From NCBI GenBank assembly GCA_905182655.1, contig CAJJCN010000057.1, positions 1-64,000 of the forward strand: a DNA stretch of 64,000 nt, given 5' to 3'. Of the stretch, positions 42,993 through 53,251 are shown piece by piece; the stretch's first letter is position 1, and every line of letters starts with the position of its first letter. A program made the position numbers and the translations under genes. The notes under the pieces are model-generated. The model worked only from the letters and a program-made list of their open reading frames with translations, had not been told where the DNA came from and ran no database searches. The DNA is from Flammeovirgaceae bacterium UBA4465. GTDB lineage: Bacteria; Bacteroidota; Bacteroidia; Cytophagales; Cyclobacteriaceae.

Positions 42993-44078
42993 TTATTTGG
43001 AACCACTAATTGTTAAACCGTTCGGGGCATCTAAATCTGAAGGATTTTCTATCCCTGCCACAATACTCGCCGCTTCTCTTAATTTCGCAGGTACTTCTGT
43101 GAGGTAATCTGCATTTTGTTTTAACCAAGGCTCTTGGGACTTAAACCATTCCTTATAATCCTCTAACTCATCAACCACAATGATATATCTCATAGCAAAA
43201 TGGCCTTGCCCACATATTTTATTACATACAAGTTCGTATTGAAAATCGGGGTTTTTAGTTTCTGCACGCATCTCTTCGGTAGTTTTTGTGGGTTCAAACC
43301 AGAACTGCGTAGGCATACCCGGTACCGCATTCATTTGTAAACGAAAATGAGGTTGGTACACACTGTGGATCACATCTCGCGCTCGTATATTAAAACGGAC
43401 AGGTTTTCCTTTAGGAACGTGGATTTCTCTAGGAATAAAATCATCAAAGGAAGCTCGATCAGAGAAATCAATGCCCATTTGATTGGTAGCATCAATCTTT
43501 AAATAATCATAGTCTCCTAAAACGTTGTCTGCTCCTGGATATCTCACCGACCAGGCGTATTGATATCCCATAATTTCAATTACTTCCGAACCTTCTGGCG
43601 ATTCTCTTGTAATATCCATCCAGGCTTTCCATCCTGTAAAAACAAGAGCTGCAAGTACAATAGCAGGAATGATGGTCCAAATCATTTCTAATTTATTGTT
43701 GTGCGGATAGAAATAGGCCACTTGATTTTCACGGTGCTGATATTTCCACGAAAAACCAAAAAGAAAGATGTGGGTAACAATGAATACAACACCCGTAATG
43801 GCCATCGTCCACCAGAATAGCGTATCAGTAATGACACCATGCTTAGAAGCCACTGGTAGCACAAAATCGTCTTCTAAACCTCCGAAGGAATAATAAAAAC
43901 CACCGATTAAACCCGCAATTAGAAATAATAGCAATAAGTTGGCTTGCAGTCCGTTTGAAGAAGGAATTTTAGTACTTGAATCTCCTTTGATCACATCAAC
44001 AAGAGATGATACCCTAAATATGGCAAACAATATTACCAAAATGAGAATTGCGGCGATGATTATAATTGTATTCAACAT
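42993..44078 (-). CDS. coxB: cytochrome c oxidase subunit II
   Basis: CuA motif CNKICGQGHFAM and two N-terminal TM segments. Confidence 0.95.
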   Translation of the reverse strand: MLNTIIIIAAILILVILFAIFRVSSLVDVIKGDSSTKIPSSNGLQANLLLLFLIAGLIGGFYYSFGGLEDDFVLPVASKHGVITDTLFWWTMAITGVVFIVTHIFLFGFSWKYQHRENQVAYFYPHNNKLEMIWTIIPAIVLAALVFTGWKAWMDITRESPEGSEVIEIMGYQYAWSVRYPGADNVLGDYDYLKIDATNQMGIDFSDRASFDDFIPREIHVPKGKPVRFNIRARDVIHSVYQPHFRLQMNAVPGMPTQFWFEPTKTTEEMRAETKNPDFQYELVCNKICGQGHFAMRYIIVVDELEDYKEWFKSQEPWLKQNADYLTEVPAKLREAASIVAGIENPSDLDAPNGLTISGSK

Positions 44079-44093
44079 AGAATTGTTTATAAT

Positions 44094-45380
44094 TTATAGT
44101 ACGTGGTGGTGTAAACTTTCATCCAACATAGGATCGTTTTTAGCAAATAACGGTGCTTTCGAGAGGCTATTTAATACCACATATAAAAAGGCACCACCAT
44201 AAATCAACATGGTCCCAAATTCTACTAATCCGTAACCTCCATTTTCTTTTAACGTACCTGGAGTAATCATTAAATAAAAATCAATCCAGTGCCCAAAAAT
44301 AACAATCGGGGTAACCACTTTTAAAATGGCCGTGTGACGCTTTGCATCTCTTGGCATTAGCAATAAGAAGGGCAATACAAAATTTAAAAACAAGTTCACA
44401 AAGAAAATAATTCCATATTGATCATTATTCCATCTTTCAACAAAATATATGGTTTCTTCAGGAATATTGGCATAATATATTAACAGAAACTGCGAGAACC
44501 ATATATAGGCCCAAAATACAGAGAACGCAAATACAAATTTTCCGATATCGTGTAGATGATTTTCATTAACAATTGAAAGTAAGCCTTTCTCTTTTAAGTG
44601 AATCGTAATAAAAGTGATTAACGCGAGGGTAGTTACCCACCAACTGGCGAAAACATACCAGCCAAACATGGTACTGAACCAATGCGTATCAATAGACATC
44701 ACCCAATCCCATGCGGCTATGGAAGAGGTAACAGCAAAAATAATTAAAAATACCGCCGATAGCTTTCTCATATTGTACCAAGAGGCAGTACCTCCTTCTA
44801 AATCTTCTTGAAAAGCTAACTTTCTCAGTTTAGTAAATAAATAATACCACAAACCAAAGAAGAATAACATTCTGGCTATAAAAAATACAGGGGTCGATGG
44901 GTGTTCACTTAAAGGCCAAAAGAAATAAGCTTTTTTGGCATTGATAATACTATCAAATTCATGTGAAGTAGTATCATATAAATCGTGATGTGTCCAATGG
45001 AAAAGGTCATGCCCAAATACAAAAAAACTGACCAGCATAAGGATCCCTGCGATGGGTAACCAGCTACCAAAGGCTAAGGGAATTCTTTTTATTCCTGCAG
45101 ACCAACCTGCTTGTGCCGCATATTGTAGTGCAAAAAAGAACACCCCTACAATTGCAATTCCTGTAAAATAAATATTGTTGATCCAGATATCAACGCCTAA
45201 ACGATTGACCCAACTAAAAGCATGTCCACCTTCGTGAGCACCTTCCTCATGATGCCCGCCCATATTCATTAAGACAATACCTAGAACCGTAAGGAAAATT
45301 CCAATCCCTATCGTAATTAAGAGGTTCTTTTTGGCTTTCGCCGAAAAATCATATTTTTCTTCTACCGTGGTCATAGACAT
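44094..45380 (-). CDS. actF: alternative complex III subunit ActF
   Basis: Multi-TM NrfD-like protein in act gene order between the ActE-like gene and coxB. Confidence 0.88.
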   Translation of the reverse strand: MSMTTVEEKYDFSAKAKKNLLITIGIGIFLTVLGIVLMNMGGHHEEGAHEGGHAFSWVNRLGVDIWINNIYFTGIAIVGVFFFALQYAAQAGWSAGIKRIPLAFGSWLPIAGILMLVSFFVFGHDLFHWTHHDLYDTTSHEFDSIINAKKAYFFWPLSEHPSTPVFFIARMLFFFGLWYYLFTKLRKLAFQEDLEGGTASWYNMRKLSAVFLIIFAVTSSIAAWDWVMSIDTHWFSTMFGWYVFASWWVTTLALITFITIHLKEKGLLSIVNENHLHDIGKFVFAFSVFWAYIWFSQFLLIYYANIPEETIYFVERWNNDQYGIIFFVNLFLNFVLPFLLLMPRDAKRHTAILKVVTPIVIFGHWIDFYLMITPGTLKENGGYGLVEFGTMLIYGGAFLYVVLNSLSKAPLFAKNDPMLDESLHHHVL

Positions 45381-45386
45381 GCGAAT

Positions 45387-46010
45387 TTATTGCTGTAAAA
45401 CTTTAACATACATAGCGATCTTCCAACGCTCCTCTGGACTTATTTGGGAAGCATGCGAACCCATTCTTCCCTTGCCATGTGTAATGACTTGGTAAATATG
45501 TCCCGTTCCCTTATCTACTACTGAAGCAGAAGTATATGCCGTAACCCCTTTATACACCTTACCTACTTTACCATCACCCATGCCTTTGGCACCATGACAG
45601 TGACTACAAAAGCGGGTATACAAAGCTTTACCATCTGCGAGAATGGCTTTGGTTGAATCTAATGGATTCTCTAATAATAAATCTGCGGCAGCATAGTCAT
45701 CGGGAGCAAATGTGGGGGTTAAATATTGACCTCTTTTGACCGTACCCTTCACCGGCTCCCTCATGGTCATATTGAATGAATTGTAAGGGTTTGAGTTGTA
45801 GAATTCAGCAGGAACATCTTCTCCATTTGAGCTGACCCATCTACCCGCTTCTTTATCGATGATCTGGCTCAATGGTTCATAAGGTATTGAATGATACATC
45901 TGCGGTGAGAATTCAACACCGGGATTATCGGGTCCAGCTGCACACGAGAACATGAACAGCGCTATGACGGTTGTATAAATAGTATTTATTTTCATTTTAA
46001 GCCTCATCAA
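45387..46010 (-). CDS. actE: alternative complex III monoheme cytochrome c ActE
   Basis: CSHCHGAKGMGDG heme motif; order in cluster. Confidence 0.9.
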   Translation of the reverse strand: MMRLKMKINTIYTTVIALFMFSCAAGPDNPGVEFSPQMYHSIPYEPLSQIIDKEAGRWVSSNGEDVPAEFYNSNPYNSFNMTMREPVKGTVKRGQYLTPTFAPDDYAAADLLLENPLDSTKAILADGKALYTRFCSHCHGAKGMGDGKVGKVYKGVTAYTSASVVDKGTGHIYQVITHGKGRMGSHASQISPEERWKIAMYVKVLQQ

Positions 46011-46530
46011 AGGTTTTCTGATTTACTTCACTTGCACCATTATCTTTCAAAATTTGATCAATTTTAGCAACATCGATTTTGTTTTGATCTAAATCAATGG
46101 CCATGACATGCTTATCATCAGTAATCCTTAAATCAAAAATTCTTGGTTTTGCCCAGGGCTTTAAATCACTTATTATGAAGAACGTAAAACACATGCCATA
46201 AGCAGCTAATAAGACCGTTAACTCAAATATTACGGGCACAAATGAAGGATACGGAATAAAATCTTTACCTCCTATAATCATCGGCCAATCAACACCCATC
46301 ATACCTACTTGCATGACTAATGCCAGAGAAGTACCTAGTACACCAAACAAGAAGGCGACAATGGATAATTTAGATCGTTTGTATCCCAACACATCATCAA
46401 TGCCGTGAACGGGAAAAGGGCTATACACCTCATGTATTTTGACTCCGGCGGTTCTAATGGTTTTTATTGCGCTTAAAAGAATATCTTCATCCTCGTATAC
46501 ACCTAAAATAAATTTTGTATTTGACATCAC
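45997..46530 (-). CDS. actD: alternative complex III subunit ActD (DUF3341)
   Basis: [47 protein letters not shown]. Confidence 0.92.
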   Translation of the reverse strand: MMSNTKFILGVYEDEDILLSAIKTIRTAGVKIHEVYSPFPVHGIDDVLGYKRSKLSIVAFLFGVLGTSLALVMQVGMMGVDWPMIIGGKDFIPYPSFVPVIFELTVLLAAYGMCFTFFIISDLKPWAKPRIFDLRITDDKHVMAIDLDQNKIDVAKIDQILKDNGASEVNQKTFDEA

Positions 46531-47891
46531 TTAGCTTTTTCTCCTGTTGTCTTTATAATACTCTTTACTTCAGCCATATTGATCACGGGAAAGAACTTCG
46601 CAAACAAAAAGAAACAAGTAAAAAATAACCCAAACGTAAATACATATACTCCCACATCAACAAAAGTTGGATAAAACATAGCCCAACTAGAGGGAAGAAA
46701 ATCTCGATGCAAAGAAGTCACGATAATTACAAATCGTTCAAACCACATGCCAATATTCACAACAATAGATAACACAAATGTGGCAGCAATGTTGGTCCTA
46801 ATCTTCTTGAACCAAAATAATTGGGGTGAAACCACATTACAGGTCATCATCGCAGCATATGCCCACCAATAAGGTCCCGTCGCTCTATTTAAAAACGCAT
46901 ATTGCTCTGCTTCTACTCCTGAATACCAAGCAATGAATAATTCTGTTAAATAGGCCACTCCTACTATAGACCCAGTGATGATAATGACAATATTCATCAT
47001 CTCAAGATGCTGTATGGTAATGTAATCTTCGAGCTTATATACCTTTCTAGTAACGATCATGAGCGTCAAAACCATTGCAAATCCCGAGAATATTGCTCCC
47101 GCTACAAAATAGGGTGGAAATATTGTAGTATGCCAACCAGGAATCACCGAAGTTGCAAAATCCATAGAGACAATCGTGTGCACTGAAAGCACCAATGGCG
47201 TGGCTAAGCCTGCCAAAACCAAGGCAACTGTTTCATACCTACTCCAGGTCTTCGCAGCGCCATCCCAACCAAAACTTAAGGCGCCATAAATAGATTTAGA
47301 AATTTTATTCTTGGCACGATCTCTTATCGTTGCAAAATCAGGAATTAAACCGATGTACCAAAAAATTAATGATACGAGGAAGTAAGTGGAAATAGCAAAA
47401 ACATCCCATAAAAGGGGAGAATTAAAGTTAACCCAAAGTGATCCAAAGGTATTGGGTAAGGGAAACATCCAATAAATAGCTAACCAAGGCCTTCCTGTAT
47501 GTAAAATAGGAAATTGCAAAGCACAGATAACTGCGAAAATAGTCATGGCTTCAGCAGCCCTATTGATCGACATCCTCCAACGTTGTCTAAACAATAACAA
47601 AATAGCCGAAATCAACGTACCCGCATGACCAATACCTACCCACCACACAAAGTTAGTGATGTCCCAGGCCCAACCAACAGTTTTATTTAGGCCCCACATA
47701 CCTATGCCTTCCCACAAGAGCAAGAACACGGTGTAGGCACCTACTGCAAGAAGACCTAGTGAAATGGTCATGGCCAACATCCATAATTTGGTTGGTTTTT
47801 CCTCAACACGTCTAGAAATATCTTCGGTTACATCGTGGACTGTTTTTCCACCCGTTATTAAAGGTTCTCTAATTACTGATTCTGAACTCAT
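46527..47891 (-). CDS. actC: alternative complex III NrfD-like subunit ActC
   Basis: [35 protein letters not shown] and NrfD-like multi-TM topology. Confidence 0.93.
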   Translation of the reverse strand: MSSESVIREPLITGGKTVHDVTEDISRRVEEKPTKLWMLAMTISLGLLAVGAYTVFLLLWEGIGMWGLNKTVGWAWDITNFVWWVGIGHAGTLISAILLLFRQRWRMSINRAAEAMTIFAVICALQFPILHTGRPWLAIYWMFPLPNTFGSLWVNFNSPLLWDVFAISTYFLVSLIFWYIGLIPDFATIRDRAKNKISKSIYGALSFGWDGAAKTWSRYETVALVLAGLATPLVLSVHTIVSMDFATSVIPGWHTTIFPPYFVAGAIFSGFAMVLTLMIVTRKVYKLEDYITIQHLEMMNIVIIITGSIVGVAYLTELFIAWYSGVEAEQYAFLNRATGPYWWAYAAMMTCNVVSPQLFWFKKIRTNIAATFVLSIVVNIGMWFERFVIIVTSLHRDFLPSSWAMFYPTFVDVGVYVFTFGLFFTCFFLFAKFFPVINMAEVKSIIKTTGEKAK

Positions 47892-47901
47892 ATTCTAATC
47901 T

Positions 47902-50900
47902 TTAAGAGTGAGCATTAGATGCTTCCTTCTTTTCATCTTTATTTCTGATCTTCGTCAAATACCAAACATTTGGCATTTCTCTTAATTCTTCCAAAACGTG
48001 ATACGCTCTTGGCTCTTGAGCTTCAACACCTTTGTCCATTGATTTAATTTGAAGCATTTTAGATATTCTTGATTTAGGATCTTTCATATCTCCAAATACC
48101 AAAGCTTCAGATGGACATGATGAAGCACACGCTGTAGTGATTTCTCCATCTATAGGCCTTCTTCCTTCTTTTTTAGCCTCAAGCTTTCCTGACTGAATAC
48201 GTTGCACACAAAATGAGCATTTCTCTATGACTCCCCTTGAACGCACGGTTACATCTGGATTAAGAACCATCTTACCCAAATCATTATTCATCGCAAGGTT
48301 GTCTCCAAATTGCTCGTTATCATGAAATTTAAACCAATTAAATCTTCTTACTTTATAAGGACAGTTATTTGCACAATATCTTGTCCCTATACAGCGGTTG
48401 TAGGTCATTTGATTCAGTCCTTCAGAACTATGCGTAGTTGCTGCTACTGGACAAACCGTCTCACAAGAGGCATTGTTGCAATGTTGGCACATCATTGGCT
48501 GAAACGTAACTTCAGGATTTTCTGCCGCTATTTCCATATCAGCATAGCTATCCCCATTAGAATCGCTTGAATAATAGCGATCTATTCTGATCCAAGCCAT
48601 ATCACGCCTATTGAGTACCTCTTTCTTTCCTATCACAGAAATATTATTTTCTGTTTGGCAGGCAATAGAGCAAGTACCACATCCAGTACAAGAATTCAAA
48701 TCAATCATCAAGCCCCAATGGTGATTGGCATATTGATGCCCTTTCCACAATGAAACCGCCGTAGGCTTCTTGAACCCTTCTGAGGTAGCAATTTTAGGCA
48801 TGTGCCTGCCCGCCTGGGGATCTTTTTGATACTCCGACAAGGTTGCTTCTTGGATGACATTGCCTCTGCCCATGAACGTATGATGCGTTTGCGTCTGCGC
48901 TATGGGGTACTCTTCTTCCGTTGGCTCAACGGTTACATTCGCGTAAATATTATAGTTAAGCTGCCCAGTCTCATCCACGTTGACCATTGGGTAGGCATTC
49001 ACACCCACGTCATTACCCACCTTACCCGCGACAGATCTACCATATCCAATGGCTAAACCTACAGTACCGTATTTCTGCCCTGGTTGAGGTAATACTGGCA
49101 GCGTTAAGCTTTGACCGTTCACCGATAAGTTGACCTTTTGAGTAGTCATATCGCCCAACTCGATCCCCCATTCCTCTATTTGTTTAGGAGATACCGTCAA
49201 ATAATTGTCCCAACAGGCTTTGGTGATGGGGTCTGACATTTCTTGTAACCAAGGATTGTTAGATTGAATCCCATTTCCTACTGTGCCATTTTCAAATATG
49301 ACTAGCTCTAGGAATGAACCTGGTTTAGAGATATTAAACGAAGCTTTTCCAAGCGCTGATAAATCAGTTTCAACTTTATTAGCTGCAACTTTTTCAGGTT
49401 CGAAAACTCCGTCATGTAGACATTGCTCCCAAAAGGCATCAAAATCAACGATGGCTTTATTACTGAGGGAAGTTAAATTTTCAGACCAATTGGTTCTTAA
49501 AAAATCATAATAATTGACCCCCATATCTGCCCATGAAAGCAAACTATCCTGAACCTGTCTGGTATTGAATAAATTAGAAATAGCTGGTTGTGAAAGGCTG
49601 TATTTGCCCTGAACGGGCTCAAAATCATTCCAAGCCTCTAAATAATGATGGTCTGGTGCTAAATATGAAACCAAGGAATTGGTTTCATCCATCCTATCTG
49701 TGGTAGAAATTGAGAAGCTAACTTTTTTGAGCGACGCTGCTATGTTGGATCCTAGTGGATGGTCATAAACAGGATTACAGTTATAAAAAATCACTCCCCC
49801 TGCAGAGGATAATTTTTTTACGAATTGACCAAAAGATTTATCATCACCTGATCTAATATTTTGATGCCTCTCAAAATCAATCGTAGTACCAATATTCCCT
49901 AACATCGCATTAATGGCATTGACGAACATTTGAACACTTACATCATTGGAACCAGATACCACAATAGACGATCCTTTCGCATGCATTAAGTCGCCTGCCG
50001 CTTTCGCTAAGATTTTGTTATCAACCGAGGGTAAACCATCGATGACCTGACCTCCTGTTTCTTTCGCTATCTTGTTGTAGAGACTAGCAATATAAGCGCC
50101 TTGTTCTGAAGCCCTGATCGGAGTCCTATAATCAGCATTGGCACCCGTAAGGGACAAAATGCTTTCAAACGAATACAATCGAGACATTTCTTTTTTAGAG
50201 GCAGATAATCTTCTGCTTTCAGCAAACTGCTTATTGGCAAGCGGAGTATTCACTCCTGTACCCAAGAAGTCGTATCCAAAGGATACAATTGTTTTGGATT
50301 TTGAATAATCATATGACGGCAATGCGCGTTTCCCAAATACCGCAAAGTTGGCATCCAATTGACCACTTACTGAATTTTGGTCGTACGCCACATGGGTAAG
50401 TGAGGCATATTTGTTTTTGAATCCTTCGATCACTTTCTGGGTAGAAGGACTTGATAAGCTATTGGTTACCAAATAAATGGGTCCAGAAGCAGCCGCCAAT
50501 TCACTTTTGATTTTGATATCTATTTCTTCCCAAGAAACTTCTTTCCCTTTGGCGACTGGACCTTTTAATCTTTCTTGATCGTACAATGAAAGTACAGATG
50601 CTTCTATTTGAGCACTTGTGCCTCCACCCGTTACTGATGACAGTTTATTACCCTCAATTTTGATGGGTCTGCCCTCTCTAGTTTTAACGACAACACTTGT
50701 CTGATCACTGCCTAACGTGTAAGTAGACGCAAAGTAATTGGCAATGGTAGGATCTACATTTACTGGTTTTTTAACGTAAGGTATCGCCTTCTTTATAGGC
50801 GTTTCACAAGCTGCTAAGGATGCTGCAGCCACTCCAAAGCCCATCACTTTTAAAAAATCTCGGCGTGATGTTTCTCCATCACTATCACCTAAGGGCAATT

Positions 50901-50991
50901 CTTGTGCGAACTCCTTGTTAGCGTATTTCTCAAATCCTGGAGTTTTCTGAAGCTGCTCCAGTCCTTTCCAGTATTTTTTTGTTTCTTTCAT
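47902..50991 (-). CDS. actB: alternative complex III Fe-S / molybdopterin-like subunit ActB
   Basis: Tat-like SRRDFLKVMGFG, lipobox-like LAAC, CTGCGTCSIACQ, CQHCNNASCETVCPV, CIGTRYCANNCPYKVRRF. Confidence 0.94.
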   Translation of the reverse strand: MKETKKYWKGLEQLQKTPGFEKYANKEFAQELPLGDSDGETSRRDFLKVMGFGVAAASLAACETPIKKAIPYVKKPVNVDPTIANYFASTYTLGSDQTSVVVKTREGRPIKIEGNKLSSVTGGGTSAQIEASVLSLYDQERLKGPVAKGKEVSWEEIDIKIKSELAAASGPIYLVTNSLSSPSTQKVIEGFKNKYASLTHVAYDQNSVSGQLDANFAVFGKRALPSYDYSKSKTIVSFGYDFLGTGVNTPLANKQFAESRRLSASKKEMSRLYSFESILSLTGANADYRTPIRASEQGAYIASLYNKIAKETGGQVIDGLPSVDNKILAKAAGDLMHAKGSSIVVSGSNDVSVQMFVNAINAMLGNIGTTIDFERHQNIRSGDDKSFGQFVKKLSSAGGVIFYNCNPVYDHPLGSNIAASLKKVSFSISTTDRMDETNSLVSYLAPDHHYLEAWNDFEPVQGKYSLSQPAISNLFNTRQVQDSLLSWADMGVNYYDFLRTNWSENLTSLSNKAIVDFDAFWEQCLHDGVFEPEKVAANKVETDLSALGKASFNISKPGSFLELVIFENGTVGNGIQSNNPWLQEMSDPITKACWDNYLTVSPKQIEEWGIELGDMTTQKVNLSVNGQSLTLPVLPQPGQKYGTVGLAIGYGRSVAGKVGNDVGVNAYPMVNVDETGQLNYNIYANVTVEPTEEEYPIAQTQTHHTFMGRGNVIQEATLSEYQKDPQAGRHMPKIATSEGFKKPTAVSLWKGHQYANHHWGLMIDLNSCTGCGTCSIACQTENNISVIGKKEVLNRRDMAWIRIDRYYSSDSNGDSYADMEIAAENPEVTFQPMMCQHCNNASCETVCPVAATTHSSEGLNQMTYNRCIGTRYCANNCPYKVRRFNWFKFHDNEQFGDNLAMNNDLGKMVLNPDVTVRSRGVIEKCSFCVQRIQSGKLEAKKEGRRPIDGEITTACASSCPSEALVFGDMKDPKSRISKMLQIKSMDKGVEAQEPRAYHVLEELREMPNVWYLTKIRNKDEKKEASNAHS

Positions 50992-51015
50992 TTTAGCTGT
51001 TTCGTACGCTGTGTA

Positions 51016-52290
51016 TTAATAATGACATTTAGAACATTCAAGACCACCAATATCTTCCACTTTCATCGGCTCTTTCGTATTCTTTTCGTTATGTAATTCT
51101 ACTAAATTAGTATAATAATCATTACCCTTTGACTTTACCTTGGCCTCTCGATGGCAACCGATACACCAGCCCATAGTAAGGTTAGAATATTGGTAAACTA
51201 CTTCCATCTCTTTGATCGGACCATGACACGTCTCACATTCTAGCCCACCTACTTTGACGTGCTGAGAATGGTTGAAATAGGCCAAGTCAGGTAAATTGTG
51301 CACCCTGACCCATTCTATAGGTTGTATATCCTCACCATACTCTCCGGTCTCTGGATCATAATCTATAGCTGCATAAATCTTCTGTATCTCCTTGCTTTCC
51401 GTTTTGATGGCTACATGACAATTCATACAAATATTTGCTGATGGTATATTTGCTGATTTACTTTTTCGTACACCCGTGTGACAATAATTACAATCAATTT
51501 CATACTGCCCTGCATGTAGTTCGTGTGAATAGGCAATAGGCTGAGTGGGCATATAGCCTTGTTGAACACCAATCGTAAAAAGGCCATCAATACCTGTCTT
51601 TAATCCAACGGCTACAAAAATGAAAATAATCATACCTAAAACCGTGTTGGACTTAAGAAAAGCGAAAACATCGACTTCTTGATCAATAACTAACTCTTGA
51701 TCTTCATGGGATACCTCTTTGTCCGTTCCTATGTATTTGGTCAAGAGTGAGATGATCAAACCCAAAACCACCAAGATGAGGCCCAGAACGAAAATAAACA
51801 CAATGAGTATGGCATACATGAAAGTATTTGATATGCCTTCGTTGCTCCCTCCTGCACCATTCTCTCCTCCTGCCGCAACCACGGCAGCCACCTGAGGAAC
51901 CACCTTTGAGGCGACATCAATATATTCTAAAACGGAAATGATCTCTGCATCCGTAAATGGGTAAGCGGGCATGGCTACTTTTTTATACTCTTCGTACAAA
52001 GCCACGGCATATTCATCACCACTTTCAATTACTTTTTGAGAATTCTTTATCCAACTTAAAAGCCAAGGTCTCTCACGACGCTCTTCAATTCCTTTGAGCG
52101 CTGGTCCAATCACCACTTCATTGATGGCATGGCATTGAGTACAATTAGCGTTGTATAATTTTTCACCTGATGCTATAATCGCCGGATCGATTACATTTTC
52201 TTGACTGAAGGCAGTTGTCGCCATAATAATTCCAAGAAAGAATATGGTGGCTAGTTTGAATCCCCGGTTGGGTATATATTTTTTAGACAT
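51016..52290 (-). CDS. actA: alternative complex III multiheme cytochrome c ActA with N-terminal cytochrome c region
   Basis: Six CxxCH motifs: CTQCH, CNYCH, CMNCH, CETCH, CIGCH, CSKCH. Confidence 0.92.
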   Translation of the reverse strand: MSKKYIPNRGFKLATIFFLGIIMATTAFSQENVIDPAIIASGEKLYNANCTQCHAINEVVIGPALKGIEERRERPWLLSWIKNSQKVIESGDEYAVALYEEYKKVAMPAYPFTDAEIISVLEYIDVASKVVPQVAAVVAAGGENGAGGSNEGISNTFMYAILIVFIFVLGLILVVLGLIISLLTKYIGTDKEVSHEDQELVIDQEVDVFAFLKSNTVLGMIIFIFVAVGLKTGIDGLFTIGVQQGYMPTQPIAYSHELHAGQYEIDCNYCHTGVRKSKSANIPSANICMNCHVAIKTESKEIQKIYAAIDYDPETGEYGEDIQPIEWVRVHNLPDLAYFNHSQHVKVGGLECETCHGPIKEMEVVYQYSNLTMGWCIGCHREAKVKSKGNDYYTNLVELHNEKNTKEPMKVEDIGGLECSKCHY

Positions 52291-52321
52291 CTATTTTTTA
52301 GTGATCTAATCTATGTGGTTA

Positions 52322-52352
52322 CAAATCTAATATTGGGTTTTTGTAAATCAAA
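52322..52352 (-). promoter_or_regulatory. full Bacteroidota-type promoter upstream of actA
   Basis: On the minus strand TTTG-N19-TAGATTTG (-33 at 52349-52352, -7 at 52322-52329); actA start at 52290. Confidence 0.7.
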
Positions 52353-52534
52353 CCCGCAAGGCCTCTTATTTTTTGATTTATAAGACCTAGATTCCATGGT
52401 CAATGTAATATATTCAAAATCAACACTTTAAGTAGCCATAAATTTCAAATAATTTTATTATTTATAATGATTCTAAATAACAGATTTTATGAACACTCTT
52501 TCGTAGATTTAAGTTGAATTATCCTTTGGTAATC

Positions 52535-52903
52535 TCACTTCTTTTTAATTAAATTCTTATTCTTGAAAGTACGAAAACGTATCCTTTCATTGTTGACATC
52601 AGAAATAAAATTAACATTGACCAACAGCACCCGTTTCGAGCCTTAATTCAAATACATCAATAAGCTTTATGCTCCCTTTTTTTGTGCCTGTTAAATATAG
52701 AAATTGAAAATTAACGATATGATTGTAGATAATGTTATCATTTTTTTTTTCTTTTTCCACATACTATGTAGACCAGAAACAAGAATCAAGAAAAATCTAA
52801 TTACCACTCGTGGAGTTGATACCATATTGGGTAGTGGGAAATAGATATCAACCCACTGGGGGCCGAAAACCAACAGCATCCCTAGAATACTTTTATAACC
52901 CAT
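52535..52903 (-). pseudogene. frameshifted remnant of a small protein gene of unknown family
   Basis: Coding-like pieces in different frames on one strand: MGYKSILGMLLVFGPQWVDIYFPLPN...HSMWKKK / NDNIIYNHIVNFQFLYLTGTKKGSIKLIDVFELRLETG / RVLLVNVNFISDVNNERIRFRTFKNKNLIKKK*; first break at a 10-nt poly-A (minus strand) run. Confidence 0.45.
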
Positions 52904-53251
52904 ATCACTAATACAACATTATCTGCAATCATCAATGGATAAAGCCTATAAAGAACTTAGAGAAATAGTTAGATATGAAATAAAAGAAGAGGTTGAACTC
53001 ATCCCATAATTGAGTTGGTTTTAGTTCATATTGGTAATGTGGAATTATCCTCCTTTTTGACTTTGATCTAAGCAAGTCACCAACAGAAATTTTTTATTTA
53101 TTTTTTTTCAATGATTAATGTGGAGCTGTCGATCTCCGGAACTCTTCAAGTTTTCAGAAGGGAAGGTTAACCATGAAAATAAAGTAATTGTTATAAAAAA
53201 ATAACTGCACGAAGTATTAACATTGCATTTTAAAATCATACACCATCATAA

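Noticed and set aside
52840-52862. AGTGGG ... CCCACT inverted repeat in the spacer
   Set aside because: Only 6-bp arms within a probable pseudogene; expected by chance.
52934-53008. Short ORF MDKAYKELREIVRYEIKEEVELIP on the plus strand in the actA-serBA spacer
   Set aside because: Only 24 codons, no recognised family and no clear ribosome-binding or promoter context; too weak to call as a gene or antitoxin relic.
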